Assembly (NCBI GenBank): GCA_002245135.1
Contig: NGBS01000888.1
Location: 1-64,000, forward strand
Origin: Proteromonas lacertae
Lineage: Eukaryota; Sar; Bigyra; Opalinata; Proteromonadidae
Direction: 5' to 3'
DNA length: 64,000 bases
Under the pieces are notes generated by a model. It was given only the letters and a program-made list of their open reading frames with translations, did no database searches and was not told where the DNA came from. Below are positions 40,901-54,909 of this stretch, in pieces. The translations under genes were made by a program, and so were the position numbers. Numbering within the stretch: the first letter of the stretch is position 1; every line of letters starts with the position of its first letter.

Positions 40901-41171
40901 AATGACTGAAAATGGATTGAGAATGTTAATGGAAAGATTAGAGGATTATGAAGCATTATGGAGTATAAACCTAGAAGGAAATGAATTAAATGAAAGTGAA
41001 TTGAGATTAATGAAAGAACACTTAGAAATATTCAAATATGTAGAAGATTTATCAATCACCTTAAAAGAAAATATTGATAAATCTGAAGTAAAATCATTTT
41101 TAGAAACATTCTACTCTGTTGAAAGAATCAAATTGAATGGAATGAAGGAAGAATTATTTGATATTGAATGA
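37904..41171 (+). CDS. Pseudokinase-LRR protein (paralogue of 60387-63716)
   Basis: A predicted 1014-aa protein in eight exons: 37904-37966, 37994-39356, 39389-39832, 39863-40030, 40067-40228, 40259-40600, 40630-40854 and 40894-41171. The introns are 27-39 nt, and the seven joins give one frame that matches the minus-strand paralogue. The N-terminal half is kinase-like. It keeps the C-lobe (CFKSPEEMNGLECNER, VWSIGCLLYEMINKRLPF), but the HRD position reads CNL and the DFG position reads DLC, so activity is unlikely. A small Cys cluster (CHKCKDSKKCYL) follows. The C-terminal half is ribonuclease-inhibitor-type LRRs (GNKIGDEGMKILSP). The first exon was found from the paralogue, which has the matching KERREKSRNEL junction. 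Probable role: signalling or recognition; the ligand is unknown. Confidence 0.8.
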
Positions 41172-41502
41172 ATAACATTATGATGAATATGTGTTTGTTT
41201 TCTACCTAGAATCCATATTTATGCTTTAAAACACAATCTAATTATACCACTGTCTGAAATGCTTTTATATGGGTAAAAAATACAATCATTCTGCATAAAA
41301 TCAACAATATAAAGTTTAAATAACTATATTACAATGAATAAATTCAAAAAAATGAATATAAGTTTGATTATATGTTTGAGAAAATATTTTGAGAATATTT
41401 AAAAAATTTTAATGTATAGAAAAATCCTATTTAAAAATACCGTTATTCTATACCCCCTTCCAACATCATTCTATAGGGTTTATTGCAGTTTTCTCTTCAT
41501 AA
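41172..41502. other. Intergenic region upstream of SEC61 alpha
   Basis: 331 bases downstream of the pseudokinase-LRR gene. I see AT-rich sequence with no gene. The C-rich stretch ATACCCCCTTCC near 41451 stands out in this AT-rich background and may be part of the SEC61 promoter. Confidence 0.4.
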
Positions 41503-42943
41503 AGTATGTATTATGATATTATAATTTATAGTGAGAATCTTAGATATAGTAAAGCCTGCATTGGTAGTTTTACCAGGAGTAGAAGAGCCAACAAGAAAAG
41601 TTCCTTTTAGAGAACGTGTATTATGGACCGTTGTTGGATTGTTTGTATTCTTAGTGTGCTGCCAATTACCTTTATATGGTATAAAGAGCAGCAATAGCTC
41701 AGATCCTTTCTATTGGATTAGAGTTATTCTTGCATCCAATAGAGGCACAGTTATGGAATTGGGTATTTCTCCAATTGTTACATCATCAATGATTATGCAA
41801 TTATTAGCAGGAGCTAAGATTATTGTCGTAGATCAAAGAAACAAAGATGATATGACATTATTCCAGGGTGCACAAAAATTATTAGGTATTGTAATGACTC
41901 TTGGTGAATCAATTGCCTACGTATGCTCAGGTATGTATGGAGATTTAGGTTCTCTTGGTGCTGGTAATGCTGTATTATTAATTTTACAATTATTAGTAGC
42001 AGGAATCATCATTATTTTACTTGATGAGTTATTAGAAAAAGGATACGGTTTAGGTAGTGGTATATCGTTGTTCATTGCAACAAATATCTGTGAGACAATC
42101 ATGTGGAAAGCATTATCACCAACCACCATCAACACAGGAAGAGGAACTGAATTTGAAGGTGCAATAATTGCATTATTCTACACATTATTAACTAAATCCG
42201 ACAAAGTCAGAGCTTTAAGAGAAGCATTCTACAGACCAAACTTACCCAATTTAATGAACTTATCTGCCACAGTATTGATCTTCTTAGTTGTAATCTATTT
42301 CCAAGGATTCAGAGTAGATGTTCCAATTAAGCATAGAAGATACAGAGGTCAAACTGGTACATACCCTGTGAAGTTATTCTACACCAGTAACATGCCAATT
42401 ATCTTAGTTACTGCATTAGTCAGTCAATTATACTTTGTCAGTCAATTATTATCAGGAAAATGGCCAAATAATTTGATTGTCCGTTTAATTGGTGTATGGA
42501 AAGATGTAAATGGTGGAAATGCCAGACCTGTTAGTGGATTAGCTTACTATGTAACACCACCAGTCTCAATGGGAGAAATCTTAGCAGATCCAATCCACGT
42601 TTTATTATACATAGTGTTTATGTTAGCCTCTTGTGCTATATTAAGTAGATTATGGATTGAAGTAAGTGGATCAAGTGCAAAAGATGAAGCTAAGAAATTA
42701 TTAGATCAAGATATGGTGATTGAAGGACATAGAGAAACTAGTGTTATTAAGGTATTAAATAGATATATTCCAATTGCTGCTACTTTTGGTGGATTATGTA
42801 TTGGAGCATTGACAGTTGTAGCTGATATGATGGGTGCTATTGGTAGTGGAACTGGTATATTGTTGGCTGTAACAATTATCTATCAATACTTTGAGATATT
42901 TGCTAAAGAAAAGACTGAATCACTTGGTTTTCTTGGATTTTAA
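41503..42943 (+). CDS. SEC61A: Protein translocon subunit SEC61 alpha
   Basis: A 471-aa channel-forming subunit of the ER translocon, with about ten membrane helices. Recognisable segments are [15 protein letters not shown] at the N-terminus, the plug and helix-2 region ([20 protein letters not shown]), [18 protein letters not shown], the cytosolic loop [20 protein letters not shown] and the final [19 protein letters not shown]. Length and ends match the family. The start codon is split: A at 41503, then a 28-nt GTATGT..TAG intron (41504-41531), then TG at 41532. The triplet just before the A is an in-frame TAA, so no longer N-terminus is possible on this exon. Codons look more regular than in the surface genes, as expected of high expression. 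Confidence 0.95.
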
Positions 42944-43086
42944 TTAAATTAGAATTAAAAATCTAAAAATATTTCTTCCTTGCCATCTTTCAAATCCCAC
43001 AATTTTGTTGTTGTTTTATGGGTTATTTAACAATCACAAAAATAATATTTAAATACAATACAAATAAAGAAAATAGAAAAATATTA

Positions 43087-44151
43087 TTATTCAATTTTTC
43101 TACGTTTTAATTTCTGTATTCTTGAAGTATTTACTGTTTTGGATTTTGATTTCTCACTGATTTCTGATTGTACATTCTTCATAAATACAGGTAATTTCTT
43201 AATCTTTCTACCTTGATTTAATTCTGTTTCATTATCTTCCTCTTCATCATCATCATTATCATTTACTTCTAAATCTTTATCCAAACGTTGTCCCTCTTTC
43301 AAATTCATCATTTGCCTGTAATTGTCATTCTTTTTAAATATCAATTTCAGCCAACTATCTATTAATTTCCTTAAAAATTCTCTATTGGCTGATGTTTCAT
43401 CGTAATGACGATATAGTTGCAATATAGTTTTGCCTATGTCAGAATTTTCTAACTGAGTTATATTTAAGTTGTATTCTCTCAATATTTCATACATTGATGT
43501 TCTAACGTATATTATAATTAAAGAATAAACGAATAATAGAGTAAGGTAATAAAAAGATATATCAATATTTGGTAATGATCCATCATCATATGGTTGAATC
43601 CATGCATTTATTGCATCTACTAGATGTGCTTCTATTAAACTATGTAAATATATTATAAATGTAAACTATATTATACTCTGATCTCATGTATTGTCTCATT
43701 AACACATTTCTTATTATTGGCAAATTATGTAATTTGTTTAATGCTGGTAAACCTCTAGCATGACAATCTAAATCCGCATCACGAAGCTGCATCATCTTTG
43801 AGTATAATCTCTTTGCTACTTTAGCAAATTCTGCTGGTCCTGCTTTTTCATCACATGCAAATTCATCATCTTCATCATCATCACTATCATGATCACTGTA
43901 TTCTTGTTGATTTTTATATGTATTTGTTATATCCTGTAAGTCATCGTGTTCATCAATGAAATTACGATCTTCTTCAGTTACTTCTTCGTTTGTTTGTTGT
44001 AATAGTTGAGGTTGAGGTTGGGGAGTATCATCTTGCGGTTTTGATGGGTCATACTCATCTTCATCATCAAAAATATCTTCATTATCTAATAACAATTAAT
44101 TAAGACAATTATACCATCTCCATCATTAACTAGTAAGTCTTTTGTAGACAT
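43087..44151 (-). CDS. IWS1: Transcription elongation factor IWS1 (Spn1)
   Basis: A predicted 314-aa nuclear protein in four exons: 44115-44151, 43677-44085, 43561-43639 and 43087-43506. The N-terminal third is strongly acidic. The conserved core is a TFIIS N-terminal-like helical bundle: RSDLIEAHLVDAI, DDGSLPNIDVRTSMYEIL, NSDIGKTILQLYRH and LIDSWLKLIFKK. The C-terminal tail is basic (KLKRRKIE). In known systems IWS1 binds Spt6 and acts with RNA polymerase II in elongation and mRNA export. Two introns are GT..TAG (29 and 37 nt). The third (43507-43560) has AT-AC ends; removing it restores the conserved SLPNxDxRT segment, which would otherwise carry an 18-residue hydrophobic insert. The gene's start is 50 bp from the CDK start. 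Confidence 0.9.
43507..43560 (-). other. Putative U12-type AT-AC intron in IWS1
   Basis: A 54-nt phase-0 intron beginning ATATCTTTTT and ending ATATAC, with TTCTTTAAT about 10 bases before the end. No GT donor exists at the position required by the protein. Removal joins NID to VRTS, matching the IWS1 family. Because it is 54 nt without stops it reads through in frame, so an automated gene finder would keep it. Confidence 0.8.
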
Positions 44152-44201
44152 TTTTTAAAATGAATTTGATCAAGCTGTAAGTTTGAGAGAAAGAAATAAA
44201 A
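44152..44201. promoter_or_regulatory. 50-bp divergent intergenic region
   Basis: Separates the starts of IWS1 (-) and the CDK (+). Both products probably serve RNA polymerase II transcription or cell-cycle control, so joint regulation is possible. No motif is recognised. Confidence 0.4.
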
Positions 44202-45622
44202 ATGGCAAATATTGAGTCAGAGGATGAATTAAAATCATTTTGCAAACCAGTTAAGCATTCCTTAGAGAGTTATATTGAAGATAAAGTAGTAGGATCAGGT
44301 ACATTTGGGTATATAATTGTTTTCATTTATTTTATGTGTAGAGAAGTTCGAAAGTATTATTTGAAAGAAGATAACAGTAAATTTGTTGCAATAAAGAAAT
44401 TAAAGTTAGATCATCTTGATAGTACAAAGAATGGAGTATAAAAATAAGGCAATTATTTTGGTTATATAGATACCCATGCTAGCATTTCGTGAAATTACTT
44501 TATTGAGTATTTTGAATAGAGTAGACCTTGATGAAAAAGATCCACATAAGAAACGAAAAGCAAGAAATATATCAAAGTTTAAAGGAATAATAACACATGA
44601 AAATGGTGATAAATCAATAATATCTCCAAGTCAATTGTTGTCATTATCATTAGTGTTTGATTTCTATCCAACAGATTTAGAGAAAGTGATACATAAATTA
44701 GAGAAACCAATATCTCCAGGAGTTGTTCGATTCTTTGCTAGAGAGATTTTAAAATCAATATGTGATATGCATAGTAGAAGAATTGTTCATAGAGATTTGA
44801 AACGTATATTATATATATATATATAAAAAATTATTCATTGATTTATAAATTAGCTGCTAATATATTAATCAGTAATAAATGGCTTCCTCAGCTAACAGAT
44901 TTTGGTTCAGCAATGAGATTGAAAGTATTTAAGAAATATATTATTTATTTGAATTTTATCATTTTTAGGATGATGGTACAGTTGAAGATGCTCAAAAAGT
45001 AGTAACACTATGGTATAGAGCACCAGAGTTATTATTTGGACAGACGAAATATGATGAGAAAATAGACATATGGAGTGTAGGATTAATACTTATAGAGTTT
45101 TATACTGGATATCCATTACTACGTGGTAAAGAGTTCATGAGTAAGTCGATGGAAACTAATAGTGGTTTAATGTCTCAATTAACGACTGTGATTAAACTAT
45201 TTGGCAGACATATCATTTTTATGTTTATAATTTATGTATTTTATACATAGTATTGTTCTTTAATTTCAATTTTCTATTGTAACGACCAATAAGGAATGGA
45301 ATGGAGTAGAAGATTATAAATCTTATAACGGAATAAGAGATTTGATGGTTGGAGACTTTGTAAAAGAAAGATTAGAGTATAAGTCAATATATATATTTAA
45401 CTCTTTATTAATAGGAAAATAATACCAAATGACAGTCAAGCAGTTGATTTAATCTCTCGCATGTTAATATATGATCCTCAAAAAAGAATAAGTGCAAAGG
45501 ATGCATTATTGCATGATTTTTTCTACAATAAAATAATAAACATAGAAAAGCCAAAAGAGTATTTTCACTCATTTTTCTGTATTTCTTGTAATAGATCGTT
45601 AGAATTTGTTATATCCAAGTAA
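44202..45622 (+). CDS. Cyclin-dependent kinase, CDK9/12/CTK1-like
   Basis: A predicted 382-aa Ser/Thr kinase in seven exons: 44202-44308, 44342-44435, 44470-44803, 44854-44924, 44969-45209, 45283-45376 and 45415-45622. All kinase landmarks are present: GSGTFGEV loop, VAIKK lysine, the PSTAIRE-helix equivalent [23 protein letters not shown] catalytic loop, DFGSA, the [12 protein letters not shown] activation segment and [12 protein letters not shown]. The ending [26 protein letters not shown] is typical. Such CDKs pair with a cyclin, and the transcriptional members phosphorylate the polymerase II C-terminal domain; assignment to this branch is tentative. Five introns are GT..TAG, 33-50 nt. The intron at 45210-45282 appears to be AT-AA and is supported by the resulting [15 protein letters not shown]. 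Confidence 0.85.
45210..45282 (+). other. Putative U12-type AT-AA intron in the CDK gene
   Basis: A 73-nt phase-1 intron beginning ATATCATTTT, with TTCTTTAAT about 20 bases before the 3' end, and ending GTAA. Joining C|CG makes the proline of GRPTNKEW, the segment that follows the G helix in CDKs. Ending one base later (AC) would put the frame out. No GT-AG pair in the gap gives a CDK-like join. Confidence 0.6.
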
Positions 45623-45836
45623 TTTGTAATTAAAATAATATATTTTGGTATTTTTTTAGTGTATTATCTTAATCATTTTAAATTAGAAAAATCAGTATTT
45701 AAATTTCATTTTATTACTATTATTCTGCTGTTATTAATGTTTTTTTGATGAAACGTTAAAATGTATTCTGAACAAATAGGTTTGATCAGTTATTTTTTTA
45801 TTTTTTATTTTTTTGATATAAAATATATAATCTAGG

Positions 45837-47512
45837 ATGTCTCGTAAACGTGAAACTCCAACAGATGTAGTTAATAAAGCAAGAGAAGAAGTAAACTACT
45901 ATCCTAGTTCTTGGTATAGTTATTTTATTAAACAATGTAGTCACTCATCTCAACGTTCTAGTTATAACTCAGCAATGTCTGCAAAATCAGAAAAACCTAG
46001 AACTTCAAGAAATGGGTATAGTAATATAGATTTTATGTATTTAGGATAAAAGTAGTAGCAAGAGTTAGACCAATGATGGAAAATGAAGTTAAAAAGAAAT
46101 ATAAGCCATGTGTTACTGTTAGAGGTAATACAATCGAAGTATTATAAAATAGTTTTATATATTTTGCATATTAGTTAATGTCTTCTACTATAGGTGTACA
46201 GCAACCAACAATAAAACAATTTACATATGATAGATGTTTTGATCCAAACACTACACAGGAATTATTCTATAAAAACAGTGGAATAGAGCAATTAGTCAAT
46301 TTTAGTCTAAATGGAAGTAATTCAACAATATTTGCTTATGGACAAACAGGAAGTGGTAAAACATATACAATTACTGGTTCAGATGATGATATAATTGGTG
46401 GATATGTCCAACCACTAGAAATGGAAGGTGTTTTACAAAGATCTTTAAGATATTTATATGATCAAAGTGTAACAAGTAGTTTAAGAATAAGAGCTAGTTA
46501 TTGTGAAATATATAATGAAATGGTTTATGATTTATTAAACTTAGAAAATAAAAAATTACAATTAAGATATAACGAATTTCATGGTTTTTATGTAAACGGT
46601 TTAACTGTAATACAATGTGATTCTTTAGAGGAAATAATGGAAGTGGTAAGTGAAGGAAGAAGAAATCGTACAGTAGGAAGTCACGAATTAAATAAAGAAA
46701 GTAGCCGAAGTCACAGTTTACTCACTGTCTATTTAGAAAAAATGTTAGATGAAGAAGAAATACTAAGTCAAGGAAAACTAACCTTCATTGATCTTGCTGG
46801 TAGTGAAAGATTAAATGAAAGTAATAGTGAAGGAATAATGAAAAAAGAAACAGGTTCAATTAATAAAAGTTTATTTACATTAGGTAAAGTAATAACAGCA
46901 TTAAGTCAACCCAATAGTAATAACAATAGTCATATTCCTTATCGTGATTCAACACTGACGAAATTATTAATGGATTCAATAGGAGGATCTGCTTATACTG
47001 TAATGATAACTTGTATTAATCCATGTGATAAATATTATGATGAAAGTTTATCTACTTTGAATTATGGTAGTAGAGCTAGTCAGATCATTAACCATCCTAC
47101 TATTAAGATGATGGATAAAAGAGATGAGTTGATTTTGAAGTTAGAGAATGAGATTGAAAGATTGAAAAATGAATTAAATAATAGAATGAGTTATCCAATG
47201 AATATTATGGGATTAGGAGGTGGAATAGCAAATAGTTATAATAATAATAATAATAATAATAGTCCTTATAAACCTAATACACCAGATGTTAGAAGAAATG
47301 AAGAAATGATGAATGAGTTGATTAGATTAAGACAAGAGAATGATCAGTTGAGAAATGAATCTATTGCATTACACGATCGATGTGAACAATTGACAAATGA
47401 GAATAATGAGTTGTATTTTAGATTAGAAGAATTAGAGACGTTATTTGGAAATTCAATGCCAAATACTATGCCAACTAGTAATAATTATAGTTATATACAA
47501 TCATCTAAGTAA
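45837..47512 (+). CDS. Kinesin, N-terminal motor
   Basis: A predicted 536-aa kinesin. Exons are 45837-46015, 46045-46138 and 46175-47512, with introns of 29 and 36 nt (phases 2 and 0). A polar N-terminal extension of about 60 residues precedes the motor. The motor begins IKVVARVRPM, has the P-loop GQTGSGKTYT, switch I in NKESSRSHS and switch II in FIDLAGSERLNES, and ends near LNYGSRASQI. A neck and coiled-coil segment (KLENEIERLKNEL) follows, then a short poly-Asn linker and a second coiled coil. The protein is short for a transport kinesin and lacks an obvious cargo domain. The subfamily is not clear to me. It would act on microtubules built from the neighbouring tubulins. Confidence 0.9.
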
Positions 47513-47685
47513 AAACAACCTAATTTTCTATAAAATTTTAACTTAATTTCATATATTTTTCGTCTTTTAACTCTTTATGTTGTTTATTTTATTTATTATG
47601 AATTAAAATTAAAAATAGAAAAACAATTATATAGGATTGGAGTGAAATAATCATCTTTTATTTTAAATTAGTCAAATCGTTTATT

Positions 47686-50582
<2,897 letters not shown>

Positions 50583-50687
50583 ATTAACCTTCTTGATTAT
50601 AATCTCATTTTTTATTTATTTGGGTTTTAAATAATTTAAAACAATACAAACAATAATTATCTAGATTATGACAGTTGATTATTTATA

Positions 50688-53613
50688 ATGTCTGATTATT
50701 TACTTAATGGCAAGTATATTCTAACCAAAAAGTTGTCAGAAAACTCTAAATGTATTGTATATAAAGGAGCAGAGAGAAATAAAGAAGCATTTTCAAATTA
50801 CACAATAACATGTTTGAAAATACCTAAAATACATTGGGAAATAGCGAAAGCTGAAGTATTTGTAGTGTAATATTATATTATAGTATGAAAAACATAAAGA
50901 TTTAGATCATCCAAACATATTGAAGTTTGTAGATTGTTTTGACTTTAAAGAACGATTTTATATAGTCCAAGAATATTATGAATTCACTTTTGATACCTAT
51001 ATTCAAAAAGAATTATTAAAAGAAGGATTAGCCAGTCAACAAGTAATATTTTTTATAATTTTATTTCTAGGATTACATTTATTATTTCATTCAAATTGCT
51101 TCTGCATTGAGTTATATCCATTCCAAGAATTTCATTCACATACACTTATGTCCATCAAATATTGGTGTAGTAATTCCACAAACAAACACACAATATAACA
51201 AAGAAAAAGTAAAACCAATTCTAAAACTCATATTTAACAACAATACACAGCCAGATCCATTTTTAACTTACTCAATTGTTTCTCCTCCCAATTTTCTATT
51301 AGATTTATATTCTCCAGTAGAACTTTACACAATACCAGGAGCAATAACACCATCTATAGATATATGGTCATTTGGAATAATGTCTTATTATTTTATAACT
51401 CATAGAATGCCATTCAAATCAAAAGAAGACATTTATAATTCATTAAATAACCCACCTTCTACTTATTTCTCTTCTATTAATTGTTATAGATATGATGTTA
51501 ATTATATATTGAAAGAATGTTTATCTCCTGATCCGTCATTAAGACCAACAAGTCAGAAATTATATGAAACATTAAAAAATATTGAATTAGCTATGAATAA
51601 ACAATGTATAATTATTAACATTTTTATTTCTTAATATTTATATAAATAGTGAAAGAATCAGAAGATAAGAAGAAGAAATTACTTGAAAAGTCAGGTTTTA
51701 TATCAACCAATAAGCAAATATCTGAAAATGAAGAAACAATCAAAGAGAAAAGATTAACTACAAATCTGGATGTTATGACAATTACACAAGCTCCACCAAG
51801 TATTTTTCATTATTATATATATATATATATATATATTATGATTAGTTCCAATACAATCCAGTGATAAACCAACAATATTAAATCACAAATTCATCCTAAA
51901 AGATGAAATAGAGAGAAATAGTCAATATGTAATGTGTAATGGAAGTTATTATGAAAATAGTAGAGAAAAGAAATGTCTTATTCTTTTAATGAATATTGTA
52001 AAACCTCAATATTCATTAGCTAAAGTTGAAGTATAAAAATAAAATATTATTATACTCTCAATAGTATGAAAAACTCAAGAATTTTACTCATCCATATCTA
52101 TTGCATATAATAGACTGTTTTGAAGATAATGGCAAGTTTTATATTGTTGAAGAATATTATAATCTCACATTTCAAGATATTATAGATAATGAGTTATATA
52201 TTGAAGGAGCTGCTCCATTGAAATACTATTTATATTATTTCATACAAATATCTGGAGCATTGAATTATTTACATGAAAGAAATTACATCCATGAAGAACT
52301 TAAACCAAAGAATATTGCTGTTATATATTCATCTGATTCTTCTGATTTACCAACGCTAAAGTTGATTAATGTATCATTGAAACAATGCAATAATAATAAC
52401 AGCAATCAAATTACTACATTATCTACAACTAATGTAAACTCTGCTACCTCAAATTTTGACTGTTTTTTGCCAATAGAATTATACTCATTTCCAACAGGAA
52501 TATCCAACAAAATTGATATTTGGCAATTTGGTGTTTTATCCTATTTATATATTACACATTCTTTACCTTTTAATTCAATTGATGAACTTTATAAATCAAT
52601 TAACAATAATCCTTGTGATTATATACCAAAAATTAATTCTTATAGGATGGATATAAACAATCTAATTGAGAATTGTATATCACCAATACCTGACAATAGA
52701 CCAAAAATAAATACAATTTATTATACACTGTCTAATATTAAAGTTGATCCATGTATACTACCTCTTTAATTATTATTATTTTAGATCGAAATGTAAAAGT
52801 TGATAATGTTAATAAGAACAATACTACAATAGAAATGAAAACATTATCTAATAGTATATTCATTTAATTTATAATCTTTTTAGTTTCTACAAAATCTTTG
52901 ATAAGTATGAGTAGACAATTAACAGATGAATTAAAGCATATAAATAAAAGTGATAATTCAAAAATATGTTTAGATTCTATCTCATTATCATCATTAAATG
53001 AAGATAAGTCAAATAATCCAATAAAGTTAGTCAAATCAATAAAATCTCCTCCAAAATGTATAATAGTTTGTAATTTTGTTCTTATATAGATTATACTTTT
53101 TCAGGAAAATTAAAATCTCCATGTATAAAACTAAACACAACAAATACAATTATTTCAATACATAAACATGAAGATCACCAATATGAACCAATCTTTTTAA
53201 CAACAACATTTAGAAGAGGATTAGCAGTAGTAAGATATGAAATATTAGAAGATTTGAATAACAGAGGATGTATTGTTTTTGGTGCTAGTTTAGATAATGA
53301 AACTGTGAAAGAAAATATACATAGAAATGAGAATAATACCTACTGTTATTATTGTAATGATGGTCACATTTCAGGATTTGATAAAAGTAAGAAATATAAG
53401 AATAATGTAAGAGCTAAATCAGGTAATATTATTGATTTTATAATGGATATGGATAAATTTGAAATTCGTTTAGCAATAGACAAAAAAGAGATTGGTGTGT
53501 TATTCGAAAATGTTTCAAGACCATTAACACCATTCGTTGAGCTTTTAGGTAATCCTATATATGGAGGAGGTAATCAAAGCGTTCAAATCAATTTAGTTAG
53601 TGATTATTATTAA
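50688..53613 (+). CDS. Tandem pseudokinase protein with SPRY-like C-terminus
   Basis: A predicted 883-aa protein in nine exons: 50688-50855, 50884-51042, 51071-51605, 51650-51799, 51846-52030, 52065-52752, 52785-52853, 52884-53057 and 53090-53613. The introns are 28-46 nt and all phases close. Two kinase-like domains lie in tandem (about residues 1-280 and 350-600). Both keep the C-lobe pattern (PSIDIWSFGIMSYYF; NKIDIWQFGVLSYLY) but lack catalysis: the HRD positions read HIHLCPSN and HEELKPKN, and no DFG is present (LKLI instead). A Ser-rich linker leads to a beta-rich domain with ..CIVFGASLD.. and ..FIMDMDKFEIRLAIDKK.., which resembles SPRY/B30.2 domains. Probable role: scaffold or regulator. 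The partner is unknown. Confidence 0.75.
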
Positions 53614-53618
53614 GTAAA

Positions 53619-54290
53619 TTATTTATTTTCTTCTTCTAAAATACCATCTATTTTTAAATTTTCTATTGCTGAAAATGTTTCTAAAAATGATTCCATTTCT
53701 GATTTATCTATATTTTCTTTCACCGTTATTGACATTTTTTTAATGTAATCAAATATTTCTTGATTTTCTTCCATTAGTCTTAAATCATTTTCATCCAATT
53801 CATTTCCTGAGAGATTTAAATTTCTTAGTGGATGATAATCTCTTAATCTTTCTATTAGCATTTTTAATCCTTTTTCGTTCATTCTAATATCTATTCATAT
53901 TATAAAATTATACAATATTCGTATTAATACTTGATAGATTTAATGATATTAGTCTATCATAATCATATTTTTCAACAAATTTATCTAAATATTTACATAT
54001 TATTTCTATTCCTTCATCTCCAATTAGATTAGTAAATATTAATATATATTCTACACTTTTTTGTAAAATATCTGTTAATTCTTTCAACCCTTTTGAAGTA
54101 ATTTTATTATTGGATAAATCAAGTCTTTCATACTTGATCTGTTTTATTAATGAAATGAACATGTTACTAATATTCTGTGCTTAACAGATCATATTCTTCG
54201 GCTTTTCTCCTTTTCTTTTTAATATAGTAATTCAAATAATATTAATCATTGCTATTAATATTCCATCTAATTCTTGACTTTTCTATCATT
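53619..54290 (-). pseudogene. 3' fragment of a pseudokinase-LRR gene
   Basis: The last exons of an LRR gene like 60387-63716, without the rest of it. The final exon is 53619-53890, the intron is 53891-53930, and the preceding exon runs from 53931 to about 54155. Farther upstream (to about 54290) only eroded similarity remains, with a broken intron and a degraded KKKRR..EYDL segment. The C-terminus (ENLKIDGILEEENK) resembles that of the plus-strand paralogue, so this fragment keeps the older gene end. The stretch 53659-54025 differs from 60409-60775 by one base. Confidence 0.7.
53659..54025. repeat. Direct repeat flanking the small palindrome (left)
   Basis: 367 bp, same orientation as 60409-60775, with one mismatch by eye (53884 region, C/T). 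It includes the last LRR intron. The flanking LRR sequence on the upstream side is clearly more diverged, so this tract was copied or converted recently. Confidence 0.9.
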
Positions 54291-54664
54291 ATTACATTTC
54301 TATTTTCTACTATTCATATACATATTTTTTTAAAATTTAGCAATAATCACTATCACAGTTATACTGTTATGCTTCATACTTATTTATATTTCTATTCTTA
54401 TCACTACATTTTTTAAATATTCTAAAAATCTTGTCAGCATATATTCAAACTATAAAAATCAATTTTATTCATCTTTCAATGGCTCATTTCTATCTAACTT
54501 CATCAAACAATACTTTAAACACTCACTATCTAACAAGTTTCAAAACTTTGTAAAGTACATTCAATATCATATCTATATTAGTTTTCTAATATACAACCAT
54601 TTTCTATTATACACAGTCAACTAGTTCAAATACTACTTTATACTTACATCAAGTAATTATTCTT
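54291..54664. other. Intergenic stretch crossing the palindrome's outer edge
   Basis: AT-rich; no gene seen. The palindrome arm begins at 54380. The bases outside it are unrelated to the matching outside of the right arm. Confidence 0.4.
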
Positions 54665-54907
54665 TTATTCATATCTATTTCGTTCCACCAACCATTGTAA
54701 AATAATCATACCACATACTGATACACATATTATATTAATAACATATAAATTTGAAAAAAGAATCAAGCTTTCAAAATTAGTAATTCGAGCTATTTTTGTA
54801 TTTCTGTTTTTTATGAGTTTAAATGATGGAATAACGAATATAAGATGTGAAAAAACAAATTCAATACAACAAGAAAGAAATATAAGATTAATAATAAAGC
54901 TCAACAA
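54665..54907 (-). CDS. Possible small membrane protein (left copy)
   Basis: An open frame of 80 codons with two to three hydrophobic stretches, directly after the stop of the WD-like gene. No ATG lies near its start, so it is either the end of the WD-like gene after an unrecognised frame change or a chance frame. An identical copy is at 59844-60086. Confidence 0.3.
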   Translation of the reverse strand: MLSFIINLIFLSCCIEFVFSHLIFVIPSFKLIKNRNTKIARITNFESLILFSNLYVINIICVSVCGMIILQWLVERNRYE

Positions 54908-54909
54908 AT

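Noticed and set aside
41189-41198. TGTTTGTT after the pseudokinase-LRR stop, like the 3'-processing motif described in Blastocystis
   Set aside because: Loosely similar TGTTTGA sequences follow two other genes, but most genes here (tubulins, CDK, HDHD5-like, WD-like) lack it, so it is not a general signal and is not used to name the organism.
43507-43560. An 18-residue hydrophobic insert or membrane helix in IWS1
   Set aside because: It falls in the middle of a conserved helical core of a nuclear protein and has AT-AC intron features, so an unspliced intron explains it better.
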